Source: an uncultured Prevotellaceae bacterium (GTDB taxonomy: Bacteria > Bacteroidota > Bacteroidia > Bacteroidales > Bacteroidaceae). Taken from it: 15,091 nucleotides of DNA. Position numbers and translations under genes: made by a program. The stretch spans positions 1 through 15,091 of the forward strand of contig CAMKMK010000031.1 of assembly GCA_946413885.1 (NCBI GenBank), read 5' to 3'. Shown here piece after piece: positions 7,136 to 13,631 of the stretch; the first letter of the stretch is position 1, and each line of letters opens with the position of its first letter. The notes under the pieces are model-generated. The model ran no database searches. It saw only the letters and a program-made list of their open reading frames with translations, and had not been told where the DNA came from.

Positions 7136-7544
7136 ACTACAGGCATCGGCCCAGCGCCTTGCGGCCAAAGAGAACAGACAACTTCACGTTCCCCAGAACC
7201 CTTTGAGGCAGAAGAGTACTTATTGGGGATGGGTGGCTACTCCTGCTGCAGCCGTCATAGGCCTCATCTTTGGTATGTCCTTACCTCTTTTTATGGGTAA
7301 TGAGAAGGAGATTCAATATGTCCACCTCTCAGACACGCTCCGCATTGTCCAACCTGTTCATGACACACTCTATCTCACACAGATAGTGGAAAAGGAGAGG
7401 GTGATAGAAAAGCGCGTTCCTGTTGGTCTGAACGAGGATTCAGGAACAACGGCCCCTGCCCACATGCAGGACGAAGAGGAAGAAACCACCTGCACGTCCA
7501 TTCAATGCGACGGCATCAACTACTCCATTCTTGCCTCGAATTAA
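7116..7544 (+). CDS. single-pass membrane protein in anti-sigma position
   Basis: The 142-residue product has a basic, Gln-rich cytoplasmic N-terminus (1-35), one transmembrane helix at about 36-60 (WVATPAAAVIGLIFGMSLPL) and a periplasmic tail. The tail carries a repeated strand-like pattern (VHLSDTLRIVQP, then VHDTLYLTQIV), a charged helix (EKERVIEKR), an acidic stretch (DEEEETT) and two cysteines, C126 and C131. It overlaps the sigma gene by 20 nt. By position and topology it is the candidate anti-sigma or membrane regulator. However, the cytoplasmic part is very short, and the zinc-binding HxxxCxxC motif of ZAS anti-sigma factors is absent, as is a FecR domain. Regulatory function is inference from gene order. 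Confidence 0.8.
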   Translation: MTTFEDKLQASAQRLAAKENRQLHVPQNPLRQKSTYWGWVATPAAAVIGLIFGMSLPLFMGNEKEIQYVHLSDTLRIVQPVHDTLYLTQIVEKERVIEKRVPVGLNEDSGTTAPAHMQDEEEETTCTSIQCDGINYSILASN

Positions 7545-7653
7545 GACAACGTGTCGAGATTGCAAAGACAACACGTTGAAACCGCAAAGACAACACGTTG
7601 AAACCACGAACACAACGTGTTGAAACCGCGAACACAACGTGTTGTCTTTTTCC
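7545..7653. repeat. 22-bp tandem repeat array with alternating core
   Basis: Four complete 22-bp units (7545-7566, 7567-7588, 7589-7610, 7611-7632) and a fifth partial unit (from 7633) begin on the first base after the stop codon of the membrane protein. The general unit is (g/c)acaac(ac/gt)gttgaaaccgc(a/g)aa; unit 1 is diverged (gtgtcgagattg). Units 2 and 3 have core CAACACGTTG, while units 4 and 5 have CAACGTGTTG, the exact reverse complement. Cores can therefore pair across the array. Confidence 0.9.
7564..7651 (+). terminator. repeat-derived terminator of the sigma-factor operon
   Basis: AAAGACAACACGTTG (7564-7578, repeated identically at 7586-7600) is exactly complementary to CAACGTGTTGTCTTT (7635-7649), and the T-run continues to 7651. 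Either left arm can pair with the right arm as a 15-bp stem. Unit 3 (7591-7600) can also pair with unit 4 (7613-7622) as an inner 10-bp hairpin. A long stem with a U-tail just after the last gene fits an intrinsic terminator. Confidence 0.65.
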
Positions 7654-7786
7654 TGGCAACCTGCGAAGACGTGTAGGAGAGTGTAAATGTGAGGGAAGAG
7701 AGAGGAAAAATAGGGGGACAAAGATAAAATTATCTCCTTATCATGATTTTGTGTGACGAAATGATAAGAGAAATGAAAAAATTGTG

Positions 7787-7794
7787 TAACTTTG
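7787..7794 (+). promoter_or_regulatory. -7 element of the efflux operon promoter
   Basis: TAACTTTG matches the Bacteroidetes -7 consensus TAnnTTTG, 42 bases before the ATG at 7836. No convincing TTTG was seen at the usual -33 distance, so the promoter may be weak or activator-dependent. The 7654-7835 stretch holds nothing else I can support. Confidence 0.55.
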
Positions 7795-7835
7795 TACCAG
7801 TAAAGACTCTCTTTTAGATTACAATAAGGAAGAAA

Positions 7836-8921
7836 ATGAAGCGATACGTGTTCGTAGGGCTGCTATGCCTTCTTGCTGTGACTTCCTGCAAGGAGAAGAC
7901 GCAAGAGAAAACTGCACCGGTTTACAAGAAAATGACAGTTGAACTTTCCAATCAGACACTGGAGACTGCCTATAGTGCCACTATGACGGGAAAGGAGATC
8001 GTGGAAGTGCGACCTCAAGTGAGTGGACTCATCACGAAAATCCTGATTAAGGAGGGCGATAAGGTGAAGAAGGGACAACCGCTTTTCGTCATCGATCAGG
8101 TTCCTTATCAGGCTGCTCTCAACACGGCGGAAGCTGCGCTGGAATCAGCCAAGGCGGCAGAAGCAACGGCACAGTTGAACTACGACAGCCGAAAGCAGCT
8201 GAGGGATGAACAGGTGATCAGCGACTTCGACCTGCAGACTTCCTACCAGAGCCTGGTGTCTGCGAAAGCCAGGGTATCAGAGGCTCGCGCTCAACTGACG
8301 AATGCTCGCAACAGCTTGGGCTACACGGTGGTAAGGAGTCCGCTGACGGGTGTGGCAGGCATGATTCCTTATCATGTGGGCGCTCTGGTGAGCAGCAACA
8401 TAACGGAACCGCTGGTGCGCGTGAGCGACGACAATGAGATGCTGGTCTACTTCAGCATGAGCGAGAGGGAAATAATGGACCTGACGATGGCGAACGGCTC
8501 GATGGAGAACTATGTGGACCAGATGCCGACCGTGAAACTGAAGATGACGAACGGAAGCGAATATGATCAGGAAGGCAAAGTGGATGCCGTGAGTGGTCTG
8601 GTGGATGAGGGCACGGGTGCCGTAAGCTTGAGGGCCACCTTTCCAAATCCGCGCCACATCCTGCGCAACGGAGGAAGCGCTACTGTCATCTTGAGAAGCA
8701 AGCGCGATAATGTAATCGTGATTCCTCAGTCTGCCACATTGGAGTTGCAGAACAAAGTCTTTGTTTACCGTATCGTGGACGGCAAGGCTAAGATTACGCC
8801 TGTGGAGGTGAACCGCCTGAACAACGGCACAGAATACGTGGTGGAGAACGGATTGCAGCCAGGGGAGATAATCGTTGCGGAAGGTGCAGGTTTGGTACGT
8901 GATGGGGAGGAAATAAGATGA
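7836..8921 (+). CDS. RND efflux periplasmic adaptor (membrane fusion lipoprotein)
   Basis: The 361-residue protein is an AcrA/MexA-type adaptor that bridges the inner-membrane pump and an outer-membrane channel. It has a lipoprotein signal with lipobox VTSC (Cys18). The first half of the lipoyl-like domain is EVRPQVSGLITKILIKEGDKVKKGQPLF (split here: EVRPQVSGLI from 57, then EGDKVKKGQPLFVID from 73). An alpha-helical hairpin of Ala/Glu/Gln-rich sequence spans about 92-158, and the second lipoyl half follows at about 160-190 (GYTVVRSPLTGVAG). The beta-barrel spans about 200-290 and the membrane-proximal domain (VIPQSATLELQNKVFVY) runs to the end. Its length is slightly short but normal. It overlaps the permease gene by 4 nt (ATGA), so the two subunits are translationally coupled. 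Substrates are unknown. Confidence 0.92.
   Translation: MKRYVFVGLLCLLAVTSCKEKTQEKTAPVYKKMTVELSNQTLETAYSATMTGKEIVEVRPQVSGLITKILIKEGDKVKKGQPLFVIDQVPYQAALNTAEAALESAKAAEATAQLNYDSRKQLRDEQVISDFDLQTSYQSLVSAKARVSEARAQLTNARNSLGYTVVRSPLTGVAGMIPYHVGALVSSNITEPLVRVSDDNEMLVYFSMSEREIMDLTMANGSMENYVDQMPTVKLKMTNGSEYDQEGKVDAVSGLVDEGTGAVSLRATFPNPRHILRNGGSATVILRSKRDNVIVIPQSATLELQNKVFVYRIVDGKAKITPVEVNRLNNGTEYVVENGLQPGEIIVAEGAGLVRDGEEIR
8904..8910 (+). promoter_or_regulatory. strong Shine-Dalgarno site before the RND permease
   Basis: GGGGAGG lies 7 nt before the ATG at 8918, inside the last codons of the adaptor gene. A clear Shine-Dalgarno site is uncommon in Bacteroidetes. It supports this start and the coupled translation of pump and adaptor. 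Confidence 0.6.
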
Positions 8922-11900
8922 ACGTAAAAGCCTTCATAGACAGACCTATCCTGGCTGGCGTTATCAGTGTGTTCATCCTGATTCTGGGATTGATAGGACT
9001 GAGCCAACTCTCTGTGGAACAGTTCCCTGAGATAGCTCCGCCTACGGTACGCGTGAATGCCAATTATACTGGTGCCAATGCGGAAACGGTAATGAAGAGC
9101 GTCATCGTGCCTCTGGAGGAAAGCCTCAATGGCGTGGAGAACATGATGTACATGAGCTCGACAGCCACCAATGCGGGAAATGCCAGCATCGCCCTCTTCT
9201 TCAAACAGGGAACGGATGCCGATATGGCGATGGTGAACGTCCAGAACCGTGTGGCGAGTGCCCAGGGTCTGTTGCCAGCCGATGTGACTCGAAGTGGAGT
9301 GACGGTAAGAAAACGTCAAACCTCGAACATCAAGAGCATTTCTCTCTACAGTCCTGAAGACCTCTACGATGACAACTTCCTGACGAACTACATGAAGATC
9401 AATATCGAGCCAGTTCTGTCGCGTGTGCCAGGCGTGGGAGAGGTAGGTATCTGGGGTGCCAGCTACAGCATGCGAATCTGGTTGGATCCGCTGAAGATGG
9501 CGTCCTATGGCTTGGAACCTTCAGACATCGATGCTGTGCTGAGTGAACAGAATGTGGAATCACCCACAGGCACATTGGGAGCAGAATCGGACAACACGTT
9601 CCAGTATGTGCTGAAATATCGTGGTAGATACGAGGAGGAGAAGGATTACGAGAACATGGTGATAGCTTCCCGTCCAGATGGTACAGTGCTGCGGCTGAAA
9701 GATGTGGCACGAGTGGAACTGGGCAAGCAGGGGTACGCGATGCAGAACACAACCAACGGACATGCGGGCACAAACTGCATGATAGCGCAGACACCAGGAT
9801 CGAATGCCAACGAGATTATTGAACGAGTGGATGCCAGTCTGGAAGAGATACGCAAGACGTTGCCCCCAGGAATGGAAATCGTGGACGTGATGAACACAAA
9901 GAGTTTCCTGGATGCAAGTATTCACAACGTGGTGCGAACGCTGGTCGAAGCTGTCTTTCTGGTTATCTTGGTTGTTTACATCTTCCTGCAAAACCTGCGC
10001 AGTACCTTCATCCCTTTAATAGCCATCGTGGTTTCGCTGGTGGGAACTTTCGGATGCCTTTATGCAATAGGATTCAGCTTGAACCTGCTGACACTCTTTG
10101 CTTTGGTTCTGGTTATTGGAACGGTAGTGGATGATGCCATCGTCGTCGTGGAGGCTGTGCAGGCAAAATTTGATGAGGGATACACTTCACCTTATCTCGC
10201 CTCAGTAGATGCTATGCAGGGACTGACCTCAGCATTGGTGACGACCACAATCGTTTTCATGAGTGTCTTCATTCCTGTGTGTTTCGTAGGTGGAACGACA
10301 GGTGTCTTCTATACTCAATTCGGACTTACGATGGCTATCGCAGTAGGTATCAGCACCATCAATGCTTTGACATTGAGTCCCGCTCTTTGTGCTGTCATCA
10401 TGCGCCCACACAATGCGGAAGGTAAAGGATTCTCGAGCCGTTTCCACATGGCTTTCAACACGGCTTTTGGCCGGATGGTAGGCAAATATCAGCGCGGCGT
10501 ACTCTGGATTTTTCATCGAAGATGGGTGGCAGGAGTTGGAATAGTGTTGGCTATCGCACTACTGGCTTTCTTGATGAAGAATACCAAAACAGGTCTTGTT
10601 CCAAACGAGGATATGGGACAAATCAACGTGAACGTGCAGTGTGCTCCAGGAACGAACCTCAATGAGACGGCCCGCATCACTCGTGAGGTGGAGGCTTGCA
10701 TCAAGGACATCCCACAGATGCGACTCTACAATATGAGTGTGGGACGTGGAGCAACGTTCGATCAAAGCAGTAGCAGCGCTTCTTTCACGATTCGATTGAA
10801 GGATTGGAGCGAGCGAAAAGGAAAAGGGGATGACATCCAGTCGGTCATCGATGACATTTACAAACGGACTGCCAACATATCGAACGCTCAGGTTCGAGTG
10901 AGTACCCGCCCTATGATTTCTGGTTATGGTGCTACGAGTGGATTCGAGATAAACGTGCAGGACAGACGAGGCGGCACCATTGAGGCGCTGATGAAATACA
11001 CCCGTCTGCTGATAGATTCGCTGAACAATCGGCCAGAGATTGATCGTGCGTACACGACCTTCGACACAAAATATCCTCAGTATCAGGTCGAGGTGGATGC
11101 TGCAAGGTGCAAGCGCGACGGCATATCTCCCACCAAAGTACTGAGCACCCTCTCTGAATACGTGGGTGGACGATACAGTAGCAACCTGACGCGATTCACG
11201 AAACTTTACCGCGTGATGGTTCAGGCAAGTCCAGAGTTCCGCTTGGATCAGGAGGCGCTGAAGAACATGTACGTGAGGAACGGGGCGGGCGGAATGTCGC
11301 CCATCAGCCAATACATGACGTTGACTCGCGTGTATGGTAGTGAGAGTTTGAGCCGCTTCAACCTCTTCAGTTGCATCACAGTACGTGGTGAGCATGCATC
11401 TGGCTACAGTAGTGGTCAGGCTCTGCATGCCATTGAGGAAACTGCAGCCCAGGTTTTGCCTGAAGGATATGGTTTTGAGTTTGGCGGTATGTCGCGTGAG
11501 GAAGCCAGCATAGGCAACATGACTGCTCTGGTTTTCTGCATCTGTGTACTTTTCATTTACCTTGTCTTGTGTGCTCTCTATGAGAGCCTGATGATTCCGC
11601 TGGCTGTTATCCTGAGTGTTCCTTTCGGTCTGGCAGGAAGTTTCCTCTTTGCCCAAATGTGGGGAGTGGAGAACAATATTTACATGCAAACAGGTCTGAT
11701 CATGCTGATTGGATTGCTTGGCAAGACTGCCATTCTGCTGACTGAATATGCCAGTACGCGACGCCGTCAGGGAATGAGCATCACGATGGCAGCCATGAGT
11801 GCCGCACGGGTACGTCTGCGTCCCATCCTGATGACCTCGCTGACCATGATTTTCGGCATGCTTCCACTGGTCTTCGCACATGGAGTGGGGGCTAACGGAA

Positions 11901-12046
11901 ACACCAGTCTGGGAGTGGGTTGCGTAGGTGGAATGATTGTGGGAACCATCGCTTTGCTTTTTGTGGTGCCTGTGCTTTTCATCGTCATGCAATATGGTCA
12001 GGAGATTATCCTGAAGAAACTGCATATAACGTCCTATAAACAATAA
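8918..12046 (+). CDS. RND multidrug efflux permease, HAE1/AcrB family
   Basis: At 1042 residues this matches the AcrB/MexB family length (about 1050). It begins with the typical first helix (FIDRPILAGVISVFILILGL) followed by SVEQFPEIAPPTV, then a large periplasmic porter loop. Helices cluster at about 340-500, a second periplasmic loop follows, and a C-terminal helix cluster begins near 870. Proton-relay residues are all present: the Asp pair D405-D406 in GTVVDDAIVVVE, K936 in LLGKTAILLTEYA, and R968 in RLRPILMTSL (equivalent to AcrB D407/D408, K940 and R971). It should therefore be a working proton/drug antiporter in the inner membrane, assembled as a trimer with the adaptor. No outer-membrane factor gene follows, so the pump must borrow one encoded elsewhere. 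Drug specificity cannot be read from sequence. Confidence 0.95.
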   Translation: MNVKAFIDRPILAGVISVFILILGLIGLSQLSVEQFPEIAPPTVRVNANYTGANAETVMKSVIVPLEESLNGVENMMYMSSTATNAGNASIALFFKQGTDADMAMVNVQNRVASAQGLLPADVTRSGVTVRKRQTSNIKSISLYSPEDLYDDNFLTNYMKINIEPVLSRVPGVGEVGIWGASYSMRIWLDPLKMASYGLEPSDIDAVLSEQNVESPTGTLGAESDNTFQYVLKYRGRYEEEKDYENMVIASRPDGTVLRLKDVARVELGKQGYAMQNTTNGHAGTNCMIAQTPGSNANEIIERVDASLEEIRKTLPPGMEIVDVMNTKSFLDASIHNVVRTLVEAVFLVILVVYIFLQNLRSTFIPLIAIVVSLVGTFGCLYAIGFSLNLLTLFALVLVIGTVVDDAIVVVEAVQAKFDEGYTSPYLASVDAMQGLTSALVTTTIVFMSVFIPVCFVGGTTGVFYTQFGLTMAIAVGISTINALTLSPALCAVIMRPHNAEGKGFSSRFHMAFNTAFGRMVGKYQRGVLWIFHRRWVAGVGIVLAIALLAFLMKNTKTGLVPNEDMGQINVNVQCAPGTNLNETARITREVEACIKDIPQMRLYNMSVGRGATFDQSSSSASFTIRLKDWSERKGKGDDIQSVIDDIYKRTANISNAQVRVSTRPMISGYGATSGFEINVQDRRGGTIEALMKYTRLLIDSLNNRPEIDRAYTTFDTKYPQYQVEVDAARCKRDGISPTKVLSTLSEYVGGRYSSNLTRFTKLYRVMVQASPEFRLDQEALKNMYVRNGAGGMSPISQYMTLTRVYGSESLSRFNLFSCITVRGEHASGYSSGQALHAIEETAAQVLPEGYGFEFGGMSREEASIGNMTALVFCICVLFIYLVLCALYESLMIPLAVILSVPFGLAGSFLFAQMWGVENNIYMQTGLIMLIGLLGKTAILLTEYASTRRRQGMSITMAAMSAARVRLRPILMTSLTMIFGMLPLVFAHGVGANGNTSLGVGCVGGMIVGTIALLFVVPVLFIVMQYGQEIILKKLHITSYKQ

Positions 12047-12059
12047 AAAGAGTTATGCC

Positions 12060-13448
12060 ATGAAAAAAATCCTCCTGTTGATAGTAATGCTTGCGAGCGT
12101 TGTCCTACATGCAGAAACCTATACTATCGATGTGAAACAGCGCTATCAAACCAACGAAGGATGGGGTGTGAGCCTTTGCTGGTGGGCCAACATGTGTGGT
12201 CGCTGGAACGACGAGCGTGTTTCAGAACTGGTGGACTGGTTGGTTTCTCCTGAAGGCCTCAATTACAACATCTTCCGTTACAACATCGGCGGAGGTGATG
12301 ATCCCAACAACGGACATTGTCTGCCTCATCACATGGGAAAAGGAAAGGGATTGAGAGCCGAGATGGAGGGGTTCAAGGACGGTCCAAATGAGCCTTATGA
12401 TTGGGAGGCAGATGAGGCTCAGCGACGTATCATGCTAATGATAAAGGAGAAACGGCCCGATGCTATCTTCGAGGCTTTCTCTAATTCGGCTCCTTGGTGG
12501 ATGACCATCAGCGGGTGCGTGGGAGGAAATACTCCTGCTACTGCCGACAACTTGCGACCTGACTGCTACGAGGCTTTTGCTCATTATCTGGTGGATGTAT
12601 GCAAACATTACAAGGACACGTATGGAATAGAATTCGTCTCGTTAGAGCCTTTCAATGAACCAGTGACGGATTATTGGTATGCGAATGGAAGTCAGGAAGG
12701 GTGTCACTTTGGAGCAGAAGCTCAAACGGATTTCGTGAAAATTCTGTCACCCATTCTGAAGGAGAGCGGTTTGAATACCATCATATCAGCCAGTGATGAG
12801 ACCAACGTGGAAACTTCCATCCAGAGTTTGAAGGTATATCGCGACAAGGGCGTGCTGCCTCTCATTGGACGCTGGAACACGCATACCTATAGTGGCAGTA
12901 TTGAAGCCAAGAAGGAATTGCAACAACTGACATCAGAACTGGGCATCAAGTTTTGGCAGAGTGAGACAGGAAGTGGAGGACGAGGCATTCATGGTAATCT
13001 GATGATGGCCCAACGGTTGATGGACGATATCCGCTTTATGAAACCTGCTGCCTGGATAGATTGGCAGTATGTGGAAGAGAAGAGCGATCAATGGTCGCTG
13101 GTAAGCACGGATCATCAATGGCACACCTACCTGCGTCATCACAACTACTATATCCGCCAGATGTTCAGCCGTTTCATCCCTGTAGGATACACTTTCGTGG
13201 AGAGCGGATCGGAACATACGCTGGCTGCCATCTCGCCAGACAACAAGACGCTTGTGCTGGTGGCGCTCAATACTTCAAACCAAGAAGAAACACACCTCGC
13301 TATGACTCCCAAACTAAAAAAAGTGACCTGTTATCGCACTTCGAGAGAAGAGGACGTCGTCTCTGTAACGGATTTTGAGAAAAAGAAAGGGAAATTGATG
13401 TTCCAACTTCCTCCCTTGAGTATTGCAACGTTTGTCTGCGCTCTTTAG
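12060..13448 (+). CDS. secreted glycoside hydrolase, GH30-like (possible endo-beta-1,6-galactanase)
   Basis: The 462-residue protein has a signal peptide (MKKILLLIVMLASVVLHA, cut near residue 18) and then one catalytic (beta/alpha)8 domain with a C-terminal beta domain, as in GH30. Motifs seen are GWGVSLCWWAN (34-44), NIFRYNIGGGDD (70-81), EAFSNSAPWWM (138-148), the acid/base Glu200 in PFNEP, QEGCHF (212-217), and the nucleophile Glu302 in WQSETGSGG. Both catalytic residues are intact. The WGVSLCWWAN and SNSAPWWM style recalls subfamily GH30_5 (endo-beta-1,6-galactanases acting on arabinogalactan side chains); the subfamily call is from memory. No SusC/SusD pair or other carbohydrate gene is adjacent. 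It starts 13 nt after the efflux permease stop and is probably co-transcribed with it, which is odd. Confidence 0.85.
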   Translation: MKKILLLIVMLASVVLHAETYTIDVKQRYQTNEGWGVSLCWWANMCGRWNDERVSELVDWLVSPEGLNYNIFRYNIGGGDDPNNGHCLPHHMGKGKGLRAEMEGFKDGPNEPYDWEADEAQRRIMLMIKEKRPDAIFEAFSNSAPWWMTISGCVGGNTPATADNLRPDCYEAFAHYLVDVCKHYKDTYGIEFVSLEPFNEPVTDYWYANGSQEGCHFGAEAQTDFVKILSPILKESGLNTIISASDETNVETSIQSLKVYRDKGVLPLIGRWNTHTYSGSIEAKKELQQLTSELGIKFWQSETGSGGRGIHGNLMMAQRLMDDIRFMKPAAWIDWQYVEEKSDQWSLVSTDHQWHTYLRHHNYYIRQMFSRFIPVGYTFVESGSEHTLAAISPDNKTLVLVALNTSNQEETHLAMTPKLKKVTCYRTSREEDVVSVTDFEKKKGKLMFQLPPLSIATFVCAL

Positions 13449-13475
13449 CTTTATTGAAAGTAATAGCAAGAAATA

Positions 13476-13506
13476 ACCAGACAATTCTGGTATCAAACCA
13501 ATTTTT
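13476..13506 (+). terminator. possible weak terminator after the GH30 gene
   Basis: ACCAGA (13476-13481) and TCTGGT (13486-13491) form a 6-bp stem with loop CAAT. A run of five T follows at 13502-13506, about 10 nt after the stem. The short stem and distant T-run make this uncertain. It lies between the GH30 stop and the next promoter. Confidence 0.35.
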
Positions 13507-13564
13507 CTCATTCTTTTGCCTTTCAAATAAATTTTGAGTCCACAAGTGTGAAAAAAGGTTCCAT

Positions 13565-13598
13565 TTTGTCCTCTTTTCGCTCTTTTTCATTATCTTTG
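13565..13598 (+). promoter_or_regulatory. Bacteroidetes-type promoter for the peptide transporter
   Basis: TTTG at 13565-13568 and TATCTTTG at 13591-13598 are 22 nt apart and match the -33 and -7 elements (TAnnTTTG exact). The leader to the ATG at 13632 is about 28 nt, AT-rich (TTAATTTAAAAACAATTG) and without a Shine-Dalgarno site, as is common in the group. Confidence 0.7.
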
Positions 13599-13631
13599 TG
13601 GCAAATTACTTAATTTAAAAACAATTGAAAT

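Noticed and set aside
7564..7649. Invertible DNA switch flanked by 15-bp inverted repeats
   Set aside because: The enclosed 56 bp contain only more repeat units and no promoter, and no site-specific recombinase gene is nearby. A terminator hairpin is simpler.
7545..7653. CRISPR array
   Set aside because: Repeats are contiguous with no spacers, units are 22 bp, and no cas gene is present.
10559..12043. Long minus-strand open frame (494 codons) opposite the RND permease
   Set aside because: It is antisense to a gene with all family motifs; the translation is His/Gln/Thr-rich and resembles no protein family.
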